A stretch of DNA of 56,488 nt, from positions 1-56,488 of the forward strand of contig ATWA01000011.1 of the NCBI GenBank assembly GCA_000421005.1. The letters run 5' to 3'. The notes beneath the pieces are model-generated. The model was not told the DNA's origin and made no database searches. It saw nothing but the letters and a program-made list of their open reading frames with translations. Positions 39,691 through 47,852 of the stretch are shown piece by piece (position 1 is the stretch's first letter; each line of letters opens with the position of its first letter). Source of the stretch: Clostridiales bacterium NK3B98. GTDB taxonomy: Bacteria > Bacillota > Clostridia > Oscillospirales > Oscillospiraceae. The position numbers and the translations under genes are program-made.

Positions 39691-40637
39691 GGTTTTTTCT
39701 CCTCTCTTCTGGCGCATTCGCCGCCCTGACCCCGTAGCAGCTCCATGCCGTGGGGCAGGGTGTCCATGATGGCATCCATACTCTCCATACACGCCTTGGG
39801 GCTACCGGGGAGGTTGACAATCAGCGTCTTTCCCCGAATCACCGATACCCCCCGGGAGAGCATGGCTCTGGGAGTGATGGTCATGGAATGGGCCCGGATG
39901 GCCTCGGCAATACCGGGGGCGTTTCGCTCCGCCACGGCTAAGGTGGCCTCCGGTGTGCGATCTCTCGGGGCAAATCCGGTGCCCCCGGTGGTGAGAATCA
40001 GATCCAGCTGCCGCTGGTCACAGAGACGCCGGAGCTGTTTTTTCAGCTGTTCCGGCTCGTCTGCCAGCAATAGCTGCTCCACCACTTCATAGCCGTTCTC
40101 CCGGAGACGGTTGGCAATGGCGGGGCCGCTTTTGTCCTCCCGCTGACCTGCCGCCCCCTTGTCGCTGAGGGTAATGACCGCCGCCTGCCACGGGAGGGGT
40201 TTTTCCGGCGGCTCAATGGTCATCTCGTCCCCCACATGGATTTCCCCGCCTTCCAACACTCTGGCAAATACTCCCTGACGAGGCATAATGCACTCCCCCA
40301 TGCGCTGAAAAATGGCACAATGGCTGTGACAGTCCTTGCCGATTTGGGTCATTTGCAGCAGCACGTCTCCGCAGCGAAAGCGGGTACCCACCGGAAGGGC
40401 GGTGAAGTCGAACCCCTCCACCAGCAGATTTTCTCCAAACGCCCCGTACTCGATGGGAGCGCCCTTATCCCGAAAGGCAAAAAACCGCTCAGCGGACAGC
40501 AAGCTCACCTGACGGTGCCAGTGCCCGGCGTGGGCATCCTCCTGAATGCCCCAGTCCGCCACCAAACGGGCGGAGGGAACGGTGTGCTTCTCTGTCCCCC
40601 GCTGGGGACTGATGTTGATGGCAATGATTTTCCCCAT
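39687..40637 (-). CDS. MOSC domain fused to MogA/MoaB-type molybdopterin protein
   Basis: 316-residue fusion. The N-terminal MOSC domain (about 1-145) has GAFGENLLVEG, then CGDVLLQMTQIGKDCHSHC and the cysteine-rich GECIMPRQGVFARV, typical of MOSC proteins that carry sulfur for molybdenum cofactor. The C-terminal half (about 160-316) is a MogA/MoaB domain with AVITLSDKGA and LTTGGTGFAPRDRTPEAT, the cofactor-binding motif, plus NLPGSPKA. It probably adenylates molybdopterin and supports sulfuration or insertion. It lies 4 bases after moaA and overlaps modA. This fusion is found in other Clostridia. Confidence 0.92.
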   Translation of the reverse strand: MGKIIAINISPQRGTEKHTVPSARLVADWGIQEDAHAGHWHRQVSLLSAERFFAFRDKGAPIEYGAFGENLLVEGFDFTALPVGTRFRCGDVLLQMTQIGKDCHSHCAIFQRMGECIMPRQGVFARVLEGGEIHVGDEMTIEPPEKPLPWQAAVITLSDKGAAGQREDKSGPAIANRLRENGYEVVEQLLLADEPEQLKKQLRRLCDQRQLDLILTTGGTGFAPRDRTPEATLAVAERNAPGIAEAIRAHSMTITPRAMLSRGVSVIRGKTLIVNLPGSPKACMESMDAIMDTLPHGMELLRGQGGECARREEKKP

Positions 40638-40641
40638 GGCG

Positions 40642-41610
40642 TTATCCTCCGATCTGGCTCATGGTTTTGTGTTCGGTAATCTGGCTGCGCTGTTCAAAGC
40701 AGTGGGCGGCGGGCTTGCGGGAGATTGCCTCTGCTATGGCGGCTGTCAGCATCCTGTTGTCGCAGCCGGAGCGCAGCAGGGCGCGCAAATCCGTTCCCTC
40801 CTCATAGCAGAGGCAGGGCTTCAGCCATCCGGTGCTGGTCAGACGCACCCGGTTGCAGTTGGCACAGAACTTGTGACTAACCGCATCAATCAAGCCGATT
40901 CTGCCCCGCAGCCCTTGGGCGGCAAAATACCGGGCGGGGCCATTGCCCCGGTGTTCCTGTACCGGGTGCAGGTCAGGCCAGAACTGTTTCAGTTCCTCCA
41001 GCGCTTTTTCTGCGCCAACGCTGTCGCACTTCCCCCCATAGCCAAGGGGCATCAGTTCAATGAAACGCACATCCACCGGGAGACGCTCTGCCAGCCTTGC
41101 CAGTAAAGCCCACTCCGTCCGGTTTTCCTGCTGCAAGACCACATTCACCTTGGTATTCCAGCTCTGCTTCACACAGCGGCGCAGCAGTTCTTCCCAGTCC
41201 GGGGTTTCCCCCCTCCATCCGGTGATGGCGGAATACCGTTCCGGGCAGAGGGCATCTATGCTGACATTCACCCCATCCAGCCCCGCCTTTGCCAGCTCGT
41301 CCAAATGCAGGGGCAGCAAAATACCGTTGGTGGTCAGGGTCACCTGCTCCACGCCGGGGAGGGCTTTCAGCTTTGCCGCAAGCTGAGGACAATCCCGGCG
41401 CACCAGAGGTTCGCCCCCGGTGAGCTTGAAGCGGGTGATGCCCAGCGAGACGGCACACTCCGCCACCCGTAGGATTTCTTCATAGGTCAAAATCTGACAA
41501 TGCTCTACCGGGGTAATCCCGTCTGGCATACAATAGCGGCAGCGAAGGTTACATCGGTCGGTAAGGGAGATGCGGAGGTAGTTGATCTCCCGTCCGTATC
41601 CGTCCTTCAC
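40642..41610 (-). CDS. moaA: GTP 3',8-cyclase MoaA
   Basis: Radical SAM enzyme that starts molybdopterin synthesis from GTP together with MoaC, 322 residues. The N-terminal radical SAM site is Cys20, Cys24, Cys27 in [24 protein letters not shown] and NVSIDAL are SAM and substrate-site motifs. The second cluster near the C-terminus is [21 protein letters not shown]. The chain ends [12 protein letters not shown], keeping the C-terminal Gly-Gly that in the family is needed for activity. The start overlaps moaC as ATGA. Confidence 0.96.
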   Translation of the reverse strand: MKDGYGREINYLRISLTDRCNLRCRYCMPDGITPVEHCQILTYEEILRVAECAVSLGITRFKLTGGEPLVRRDCPQLAAKLKALPGVEQVTLTTNGILLPLHLDELAKAGLDGVNVSIDALCPERYSAITGWRGETPDWEELLRRCVKQSWNTKVNVVLQQENRTEWALLARLAERLPVDVRFIELMPLGYGGKCDSVGAEKALEELKQFWPDLHPVQEHRGNGPARYFAAQGLRGRIGLIDAVSHKFCANCNRVRLTSTGWLKPCLCYEEGTDLRALLRSGCDNRMLTAAIAEAISRKPAAHCFEQRSQITEHKTMSQIGG

Positions 41611-42095
41611 GGCGCTCCCTCCCCCGGTGACACATAGTGTCCGCTCTTGCCCCCGGATTTTTCCACCAGATGCACGCCGCCGATGGTCATGCCCCGGTCA
41701 ATCGCCTTGCACATATCATAAATGGTGAGCAGCGCCACCGTTGCCCCGGTGAGAGCTTCCATCTCCACCCCGGTTTTCCCGTCGCAGGAGACGGTGCAGA
41801 TGGCCTCCACCGCCCGCTTCTCCTCCAACAGCCGAAATTCTACCCGGCTTTTGGTGAGGTTCAGGGTGTGGCAGAGGGGAATCAGGTCAGCGGTGCGTTT
41901 GGTCGCCATAATCCCCGCCACCTGCGCCACCGTGAGGATATCCCCCTTTTTGCTCTGTCCGCTCTGAACGGTATAGAAGCATTCCCCGCTCATGGTGATC
42001 CGTCCGGCGGCGACGGCGGTACGGCTTGTGACCGCCTTCTCTCCTACGTCCACCATGATTGCATTCCCCTGGGGGTCAATATGGGTCAGTGCCAT
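41607..42095 (-). CDS. moaC: Cyclic pyranopterin monophosphate synthase MoaC
   Basis: 162-residue MoaC. Motifs: [42 protein letters not shown] (family's key lysine and histidine) and [25 protein letters not shown]. It converts the MoaA product into cyclic pyranopterin monophosphate. It lies 3 bases after the moeA-like gene and overlaps moaA, so all are one operon. MoaD, MoaE and MoeB are not in the window and must be elsewhere. Confidence 0.96.
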   Translation of the reverse strand: MALTHIDPQGNAIMVDVGEKAVTSRTAVAAGRITMSGECFYTVQSGQSKKGDILTVAQVAGIMATKRTADLIPLCHTLNLTKSRVEFRLLEEKRAVEAICTVSCDGKTGVEMEALTGATVALLTIYDMCKAIDRGMTIGGVHLVEKSGGKSGHYVSPGEGAP

Positions 42096-42098
42096 GTT

Positions 42099-43124
42099 TC
42101 ACACGCCCTTTCCAAAGCCGCAGTTGGGGAAATGGCACTCCGGGCAATTCAGGCACAGCCCGCCGTTGCCCAGCCCTGCCAGCCAGTCTGCGGTCACCTC
42201 CACATCCGCCAGCAATCGGGGCAGCACCAGATCAAAAATGGTCCGTTTGGCGTACATGACACAGCCGGGCAAGCCGCAGACCGGTCTTCCGTCTGGGAGG
42301 TAGGACACCAGAAACATGGCCCCCGGCAGCACCGGAGCGCCGTAGGATACCACCCTTGCCCCGGTGTTGCGAATGGCCAGAGGGGTGCGGTCGTCCGGGT
42401 CCACGCTCATGCCCCCGGTACACAGCACCATCTCGCAGCCTTTGTCCAGCATCTCCAAAATGGCGGCGGTGATGGCGGCGCTGTCATCCCCGGGGACTGC
42501 GTGGGCAATCATCTCACTGCCGTATTCTGCCAGTTTTTTCTGTAATACCGGGGTAAAAGCGTCCTGAATCAGTCCCTTTTGCACCTCGCTGCCGGTGGTA
42601 ACCACTCCGTAGCGCTTTGCCTTCATGGGCAGCAGGGAGAGCAGCGGTTTGTCCCCTGCCACCGCCTTTGCCTGTTCCATCTTCTTCTTTTCCATGACCA
42701 GCGGAATCACCCTTGTGCCGCACAGCTTGTCTCCCTTGCGTACCGGGAAGCCAGAGGAACGGGTGGCAATCATCATCTCCCCCAGAGCGTTCACCCGGCG
42801 CAGTCCCTCTACATCGGCAAGAAAGAGTCCGTCACAGTCGGCGGTCAGCTCGATTTTCCCCTCCTTGGGAGCAGAGGCGGTCATATTCCCTCCCTGGCAG
42901 ATTTGGCGCAATATCTCCGCCGCTTCGTCCTCGTGGAGCATGTTTTCGTCCCGCTCCCAGACGTAGAGATGCTCCTTGCCTACGCTGAGCAGCACAGGGA
43001 TGTCCTCCGGGCGGACGATGTGTCCCTTGCGAAAGACGGCATCCTTTACCACGCCGGGGATGATCTGAGTGATATCATGGCAGAGGACGTGACCTACCGC
43101 GTCCTCGGTTCGGATGAGCTTCAT
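42099..43124 (-). CDS. Molybdopterin-binding protein, MoeA-like, with C-terminal Cys motif
   Basis: 341 residues. A MoeA/MoaB-type cofactor-binding domain spans about 170-310: KRYGVVTTGSEVQKG, LCTGGMSVDPDDRTP and YLPDGRPVCGLPGCVMY. The N-terminal 165 residues differ from classical MoeA and resemble the Clostridial molybdopterin-binding proteins linked to hydroxylase maturation. The C-terminus reads CLNCPECHFPNCGFGKG, a four-cysteine motif likely to bind metal or an Fe-S cluster. It heads the minus-strand molybdenum operon, about 20 bases after a perfect palindrome. It could insert molybdate or deliver cofactor; which is not decided by sequence. Confidence 0.85.
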   Translation of the reverse strand: MKLIRTEDAVGHVLCHDITQIIPGVVKDAVFRKGHIVRPEDIPVLLSVGKEHLYVWERDENMLHEDEAAEILRQICQGGNMTASAPKEGKIELTADCDGLFLADVEGLRRVNALGEMMIATRSSGFPVRKGDKLCGTRVIPLVMEKKKMEQAKAVAGDKPLLSLLPMKAKRYGVVTTGSEVQKGLIQDAFTPVLQKKLAEYGSEMIAHAVPGDDSAAITAAILEMLDKGCEMVLCTGGMSVDPDDRTPLAIRNTGARVVSYGAPVLPGAMFLVSYLPDGRPVCGLPGCVMYAKRTIFDLVLPRLLADVEVTADWLAGLGNGGLCLNCPECHFPNCGFGKGV

Positions 43125-43142
43125 GGTGTTCCCTCCCTGAGC

Positions 43143-43164
43143 AAGTTCTTCTCCAGAAGAACTT
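43143..43164. promoter_or_regulatory. Perfect 22-bp palindrome before molybdenum operon
   Basis: AAGTTCTTCT is exactly inverted as AGAAGAACTT across a 2-base centre (CC on the plus strand). It lies 19 bases upstream of the moeA-like ATG and just downstream of an A/T-rich likely -10 (TAATAAT). It suits an operator for a dimeric repressor or a leader hairpin. No ModE gene is in the window. Confidence 0.6.
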
Positions 43165-43214
43165 CATGTCATTATTAAACCACAAAGTTTCACAAAAGTA
43201 CAGCCCCAATTTAC

Positions 43215-43246
43215 AAAAAAGCAGGAGCCTCCGTAGAGACTCCTGC
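43215..43246 (-). terminator. Terminator of nfnAB operon
   Basis: Stem GCAGGAG...CTCCTGC with an inner CTC/GAG pair, followed on the minus strand by TTTTTT (the A-run at 43215-43220). It lies 19 bases beyond the nfnB stop. Confidence 0.88.
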
Positions 43247-43264
43247 AAATTCTGAAAAATTGTC

Positions 43265-44656
43265 TTACTTGCTCTTGATATACCGGTCAATGGCTGCGGC
43301 GGCCTTTTTGCCTGCGCCCATGGCCAGAATGACGGTGGCAGCGCCGGTGACCGCATCGCCGCCGGCGAACACGCCCTCACGGGTGGTGGACACCTCGTCC
43401 TCGCCTACCACCAGACAGCCGCGCTTGTTGGCTTCCAGACCGGGGGTGGTGGAGCGAATCAGGGGGTTGGGGCTGGTGCCCAGCGCCATGACCACGGTAT
43501 CCACGTCCAGCACAAACTCGCTGCCGGGAACCTCCACAGGACGGCGGCGCCCGGAGGCGTCCGGCTCGCCCAGCGCCATCTGGATGCACTTGATGCCGCA
43601 GACGTGACCCTTTTCGTCGCCCAGAATTTCCACCGGGTTGCACAGCAGGCGGAAATCAATGCCTTCCTCCTGTGCGTGTTCAATTTCCTCGTTCCGGGCG
43701 GGCATTTCCTCCATGGAACGGCGATAGACGATGTAGACCTTGTCCGCACCCAGACGCATGGCGCAGCGGCAGGCGTCCATAGCCACATTTCCGCCGCCTA
43801 CCACGGCAACCGCCTTGCTCTTGAGCTGGGGGGTGTCGTACTCGCTGAGATAGGCCTTCATCAGGTTGGTACGGGTCAGGTACTCGTTGGCGGAGCAGAC
43901 GCCGGCATAGCCCTCGCCGGGGATGTTCATGAACCGGGGCAGGCCAGCGCCGGTGCCGATGAACACCGCTTCAAAGCCCATATCCTCCATCAGCTCGTCA
44001 ATGGACAGCACCTTGCCGATGACCATGTCGGTCATGACCTCCACGCCCAGCGCCTTCAGGTTGTCCACCTCGCCCTGCACAATGGCCTTGGGGAGACGGA
44101 ACTCAGGGATGCCGTAGACCAGCACGCCGCCGGCGGTGTGGAATGCCTCAAAAATGGTGACCTGATAGCCCTGCTTGGCCAAATCGCTGGCGCAGGTCAG
44201 GCTGGAGGGGCCGGAGCCAACCACAGCCACCTTGTGGCCGTTGCTCTCCGGCTTGGCGGGCTTTTCAGTAGAATGGGTACGGTGCCAGTCGGCCACAAAC
44301 CGCTCCAGACGGCCAATGCCCACCGGCTCGCCCTTAACGCCACGGACGCACTTGCTCTCGCACTGGCTCTCCTGGGGACAGACACGGCCGGAGATGGCAG
44401 GCAGGGCGTTGGTGGAGGTGATGATCTGATAGGCGGCCTCGTAGTCGCCCTCTACCACCTTCTGAATGAACTCAGGGATGCGCACGTTTACCGGGCAGCC
44501 CTGCACACAGCGGGGATTCTTGCAGTTCAGGCAGCGGGCCGCCTCCTGCTGGGCCATCTCCTCGGTGTAGCCAAGGGCGACCTCTTCAAAGTTATGGGCT
44601 CTGACCTCCGGGTCCTGATTGGGCATAGGGGTCTTTACAGGTGTCATATTCGCCAT
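43265..44656 (-). CDS. nfnB: NfnB / GltA-type NADPH-binding flavoprotein subunit
   Basis: 463 residues of the small-subunit glutamate synthase/NfnB/SudA family. The N-terminal region has cysteine motifs CLNCKNPRCVQGCP and CPQESQCESKC for two [4Fe-4S] clusters. Two dinucleotide folds follow: VAVVGSGPSSLTCASDLAKQ for FAD and VAVVGGGNVAMDAC for NADPH. The end reads VFAGGDAVTGAATVILAMGAGKKAA, the FAD GD motif. Adjacent to an NfnA-like subunit, it is best read as the large subunit of the electron-bifurcating NADH-dependent ferredoxin:NADP+ oxidoreductase, not a glutamate synthase. No gltB-type large subunit is nearby. It lies 13 bases after nfnA. Confidence 0.9.
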   Translation of the reverse strand: MANMTPVKTPMPNQDPEVRAHNFEEVALGYTEEMAQQEAARCLNCKNPRCVQGCPVNVRIPEFIQKVVEGDYEAAYQIITSTNALPAISGRVCPQESQCESKCVRGVKGEPVGIGRLERFVADWHRTHSTEKPAKPESNGHKVAVVGSGPSSLTCASDLAKQGYQVTIFEAFHTAGGVLVYGIPEFRLPKAIVQGEVDNLKALGVEVMTDMVIGKVLSIDELMEDMGFEAVFIGTGAGLPRFMNIPGEGYAGVCSANEYLTRTNLMKAYLSEYDTPQLKSKAVAVVGGGNVAMDACRCAMRLGADKVYIVYRRSMEEMPARNEEIEHAQEEGIDFRLLCNPVEILGDEKGHVCGIKCIQMALGEPDASGRRRPVEVPGSEFVLDVDTVVMALGTSPNPLIRSTTPGLEANKRGCLVVGEDEVSTTREGVFAGGDAVTGAATVILAMGAGKKAAAAIDRYIKSK

Positions 44657-44669
44657 AATGTTCTCCTCC

Positions 44670-45539
44670 TCACTGGATCAGGTCGTTGCCCAGCTTCTCA
44701 AAGCGGCACAGGTGGTCACGGGTTTTCTCCGCCTCCTGCTCCCGGAAGGTAGCGTTGCGGTTCATCAGCTCGTCAAAGTCCACCTGATAGCCGTCAAACT
44801 CCGGACCGTCCACACAGGCAAACTGCATCTTACCGCCTACGGTGACACGGCAGCCGCCGCACATACCGGTGCCGTCGATCATAATGGGGTTGAGGGAGAC
44901 ACGGGTGGGCACGCCGAAGGGCTCAGCGGTTTTGACCACGAACTTCATCATAGGCACAGGGCCGATGGCGATAATCACGTCGTAGTGCTTGCCGCTCTCC
45001 AAAAGCTGCTGCTCCTTGGTGGTGGTGAAGCCCTTTTCTCCATAGGAGCCGTCGTCGGTCATGATGTAGAAGTTGTCACAGGCGTTTTTGAAGTCGTCCT
45101 CCAGAATCACCAGATCCTTGTTCCGGAAGCCCACGATCACATCCGTCTCCACCCCGGCGTCATGCAGACCCTTTGCCACAGGGAAGGCAATGGCAGTACC
45201 CAGACCGCCGCCGATGACGCAGGCAGACTTCAATCCTTCCATCTCGGTGGGCTTGCCCAGCGGACCCACAAAGTCCAGCAGATAGTCGCCCTCGTTGAGC
45301 AGCGCCAGCGCACGGGTGGTGAGACCCACAAGCTGGAAAATTATGGTGACGGTGCCCTTTTCCCGGTCAAAGCCGCCGATGGTCAGGGGCAGCCGCTCGC
45401 CCTTTTCGTCAATGCGCAGGATGATGAACTGTCCCGGCTGTGCCTTTCGGGCAACAAAGGGAGCTTCAATCTCCAGCAGGCAGATGGTGGGATTAAGCAC
45501 TTCTTTTCGCACGATTTTATACACGTTGATTCCCTCCAT
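44670..45539 (-). CDS. nfnA: NfnA / SudB-type FAD/NAD(H)-binding subunit
   Basis: 289 residues of the ferredoxin reductase-like family. The FAD-binding barrel has PGQFIILRIDEKGERLPLTIGG, then a NAD domain with CVIGGGLGTAIAFPVAKGL. The [2Fe-2S] motif is GMCGGCRVTVGG with a final Cys in FACVDGPEFDG, as in NfnA and dihydroorotate dehydrogenase electron-transfer subunits. With NfnB it should couple NADH and reduced ferredoxin oxidation to NADPH formation in the cytoplasm. No pyrD is adjacent, which argues against a PyrK role. A promoter lies at 45600-45628. Confidence 0.9.
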   Translation of the reverse strand: MEGINVYKIVRKEVLNPTICLLEIEAPFVARKAQPGQFIILRIDEKGERLPLTIGGFDREKGTVTIIFQLVGLTTRALALLNEGDYLLDFVGPLGKPTEMEGLKSACVIGGGLGTAIAFPVAKGLHDAGVETDVIVGFRNKDLVILEDDFKNACDNFYIMTDDGSYGEKGFTTTKEQQLLESGKHYDVIIAIGPVPMMKFVVKTAEPFGVPTRVSLNPIMIDGTGMCGGCRVTVGGKMQFACVDGPEFDGYQVDFDELMNRNATFREQEAEKTRDHLCRFEKLGNDLIQ

Positions 45540-45599
45540 ACGTTTTTATGGTCTCCGCCGGAACATCGGCGGCAGGAACGTTGATATGATACCACGCTC

Positions 45600-45628
45600 A
45601 GTTTAGCACAGCCGGAATCTGTTTGCAA
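45600..45628 (-). promoter_or_regulatory. Promoter of nfnA-nfnB
   Basis: On the minus strand, TTGCAA (45623-45628), a 17-base spacer and TAAACT (45600-45605) with an upstream TGC extension. The leader carries a CCGCCG/CGGCGG hairpin (45555-45572). Confidence 0.6.
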
Positions 45629-45692
45629 TTGCGATTCCATGCAAAAAACAGGCTGTTTTCAAGATGTTTCTGTAAAAGCAGTTGCTAACTGG

Positions 45693-46832
45693 TCAGGACA
45701 TGGTGGGAAAGAGCATCTCCTTTGCCTGTTTCAGGGCGGTCAGAAAGGCGTCAATCTCTTCCTGTGTGGTGTCCCCGGAGAAGGACACCCGGAACGCCCC
45801 GTCCCGGCGGGATTTGTCCAGACCCATGGCGGCATAGACATGGCTGGGCTTGCCCCGGTGGCAGGCAGACCCGGCGCTGACGCACACCCCCAGATCACCC
45901 AGCACCCGCACCAGCACCTCCGCCTTGTAGCCCGGCAGGGTCAGGGCGAGAATATGGGGGGCTTCCCCGGCACCGATGGTCTCCACCTCCGGCACCTGCT
46001 CTTTCAAAGCGGCGAGCAGTCCCGTTTTCAGCTCCTGCATATGGGAAATGTCCCGGCTCATGGAGGCTTTCCCCTCCCGGCAGGCTGTGGCAAAGGCGGC
46101 AATTTGGGCGGTAGGCTCTGTTCCGGAGCGGAGACCGTTTTCCTGCCCCCCGCCTGCGATCATGGCAGGCAGCTTCAGCCCGGAGCGGATATACAGCGCC
46201 CCGATACCCTTGGGGGCGTGGACTTTATGTCCGCTGACGGTGAGCAGGTCTACGCCCAGCCCCTTAGGGGTAAAGGGGATTTTCAGAAAGCCCTGCACAG
46301 CGTCGGTATGAAACAGGGCTTTTGGCGCTTTTCTCCGGGTGATTGCCACCGCTTCCCTGATGGGAAGGACGCTGCCCAGCTCGTTGTTCACCAGCATCAT
46401 AGACACCAATGCCGTATCCGGGCGGAGCGCCGCTTCTAAGTCAGACAGACGGATGGAGCCGTTTTCGTCCGGGTTCAGATAGGTCACCTCATAGCCCTGC
46501 TGCTCCAGCCGTTTGCAGGGCTCCAATACGGCAGCGTGTTCAAAAGCGGTGGTGATGATATGCCGCCCCACCCGGCGGTTTCGCTCCACAGCGCCGAAGA
46601 TCGCCCAATTGTCCCCCTCGGTGCCGCAGGAGGTGAAGGTCAGCTCACTGCTCTGGCAGCCCAGCGCCCTGGCAACCTGTTCCCGGTATTCCTTTAGCCG
46701 GGCAGCCGCCTGTGTGCCCAGCGTGTAGCGGGCGGAGGGGTTTCCAAAGCCCTCCGTCATCTCCTGTAAAGCAGCTTGGGCAGCAGCAGAGCTGACCCGG
46801 GTGGTGGCGGCGTTATCCAGATAGGCAATCAT
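45693..46832 (-). CDS. Cysteine desulfurase (NifS/IscS family)
   Basis: PLP enzyme of 379 residues that takes sulfur from cysteine for Fe-S clusters, thiolation or molybdopterin. YLDNAATTRVS starts the protein, HTDAVQG holds the cofactor Asp/Gln region, Lys203 in TVSGHKVHAPKG is the Schiff-base lysine, and the catalytic Cys324 lies in SAGSACHRGKPSHVY. The short mobile loop is class II/NifS-like. The start at 46832 is chosen for AGAGGAAA; the upstream frame lacks a ribosome site. No iscU-type scaffold, mnmA or thiI is next to it, so the sulfur acceptor is unknown. The nearby molybdenum genes make molybdopterin sulfuration one option. Confidence 0.92.
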   Translation of the reverse strand: MIAYLDNAATTRVSSAAAQAALQEMTEGFGNPSARYTLGTQAAARLKEYREQVARALGCQSSELTFTSCGTEGDNWAIFGAVERNRRVGRHIITTAFEHAAVLEPCKRLEQQGYEVTYLNPDENGSIRLSDLEAALRPDTALVSMMLVNNELGSVLPIREAVAITRRKAPKALFHTDAVQGFLKIPFTPKGLGVDLLTVSGHKVHAPKGIGALYIRSGLKLPAMIAGGGQENGLRSGTEPTAQIAAFATACREGKASMSRDISHMQELKTGLLAALKEQVPEVETIGAGEAPHILALTLPGYKAEVLVRVLGDLGVCVSAGSACHRGKPSHVYAAMGLDKSRRDGAFRVSFSGDTTQEEIDAFLTALKQAKEMLFPTMS

Positions 46833-46906
46833 AGCGGTTTCCTCTTTTCGTTCAGGTTCAGTCGCCCATTTTAGCACAGTTTTCATCTGATGTACAGCGA
46901 AAAGGA

Positions 46907-46934
46907 AAAACGGCCACCAAATGGCAGCCGTTTT
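46907..46934 (-). terminator. Terminator of LUD gene
   Basis: AAAACGGC / GCCGTTTT stem with inner CC/GG pairs around AAAT, ending in T-rich sequence on the minus strand. It separates the LUD gene from the cysteine desulfurase gene. Confidence 0.75.
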
Positions 46935-46952
46935 CACTGGTTTTATTGTTGA

Positions 46953-47582
46953 TTAGAAGCCCAACTCCTCATTGACCAGAATCACATGGATCCGGCCGGG
47001 ATGCTTGGAGTAGCGGGTGGTGAGAAACTGACAGCAGATGGTGTCCGGGCTTTTACAGTCCATGCAGGAGCCAGTTTTGGCGCAGGGCGTGTTCAAGCCG
47101 AAGCGCTGGGCATTGACAGGGGCGGCCACATTACGGGCACGCTTCATGGCGGTATCTGCGTCAGGACAGACCTTATTCATCCCCACCACAAACAAAACGT
47201 GTTTGGGACCCTGAGCAATGGCGGAGACCCGGTTGGCGTTGCCGTCGATGTTCACCAGAACCCCGTCCTCGGTGATGGCGTTGGCACCGGAGAGGAACCA
47301 GTCTGCGTCATAGGCTGCCAGCATGGCGGCACGCTTGTCATCGGTGTGGTCACGGTCAATAAAGCGGTAGTCTCCCTGCTTGATTGCCTCTACCAGACCG
47401 ACTTCCCATGCGCTGGTAGCGCCGCCCATGGCGATGACGCTGCCCGTGGGAATCAGGTCAAGAGCCTGTTTCAGGGCTTCTTCCTTCGTCTCGGCGTAAT
47501 AGCCGCTCATGTTTCTGCTTTGCAGACCCTTGAGCACCTTCTGGGCAAGAAGCCGGTTGCGTTTTGCGGTCATTTCGTTCAT
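46953..47582 (-). CDS. LUD-domain (LutC-like) lactate utilization family protein
   Basis: 209 residues of the LUD/DUF162 family. The family core is GSVIAMGGATSAWEVGLVEAI and DADWFLSGANAITEDGVLVNIDGNANRVSAI, a conserved ligand-binding pattern, followed by GPKHVLFVVGMNKV. The C-terminus has cysteines in CAKTGSCMDCKSPDTICC, suggesting a metal or Fe-S site. LutC proteins act in lactate oxidation, but stand-alone LUD proteins of anaerobes are uncharacterised. No lutA or lutB is adjacent, so a lactate role is uncertain. The start at 47582 follows AGGAGG. Confidence 0.88.
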   Translation of the reverse strand: MNEMTAKRNRLLAQKVLKGLQSRNMSGYYAETKEEALKQALDLIPTGSVIAMGGATSAWEVGLVEAIKQGDYRFIDRDHTDDKRAAMLAAYDADWFLSGANAITEDGVLVNIDGNANRVSAIAQGPKHVLFVVGMNKVCPDADTAMKRARNVAAPVNAQRFGLNTPCAKTGSCMDCKSPDTICCQFLTTRYSKHPGRIHVILVNEELGF

Positions 47583-47727
47583 GGCTGTTCCTCCTGGGAA
47601 GTGTATTCGGATAAGACAACAATAGCGGAAACTGTCTGATTTGTCAAGAAATCCGCAAATCATTGGAATACGGATGAAGAAATGATTAAATCTCACTGCT
47701 TCCCCTTTTCTGATTCACCAATGGTAG

Positions 47728-47733
47728 TATAAT
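47728..47733 (+). promoter_or_regulatory. Possible -10 element upstream of lipoprotein gene
   Basis: TATAAT at 47728-47733 lies 120 bases before the ATG at 47853; the -35 region is weak (CTTTTC). If used, repeat copy D would be transcribed within the 5' leader. Confidence 0.4.
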
Positions 47734-47772
47734 AGCAGCAGGCACAGGGGCTTTCCCTGCGCCAACTACTTT

Positions 47773-47830
47773 AAGGAACCACTGAACAAATCAAGCTACG
47801 GCATCCGAGAGATTGATTCAGTGTTTCCTT
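47773..47830. repeat. MITE-like repeat, copy D (internally deleted, 58 bp)
   Basis: It keeps 29 bases of the left end and 29 of the right end of the 164-bp element and lacks the interior. The ends AAGGAACCACTG and CAGTGTTTCCTT pair closely, so RNA would fold into a hairpin. It is flanked by TT on the left and AA on the right (TTAAGGAA ... TTCCTTAA). It lies 22 bases upstream of the lipoprotein ATG. Confidence 0.85.
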
Positions 47831-47852
47831 AAAACAAAAGGAGTGACCCATT

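Noticed and set aside
43265-44656. Glutamate synthase small subunit as the function
   Set aside because: No large subunit is nearby, and the adjacent NfnA-type subunit with a [2Fe-2S] motif points to the electron-bifurcating Nfn complex.
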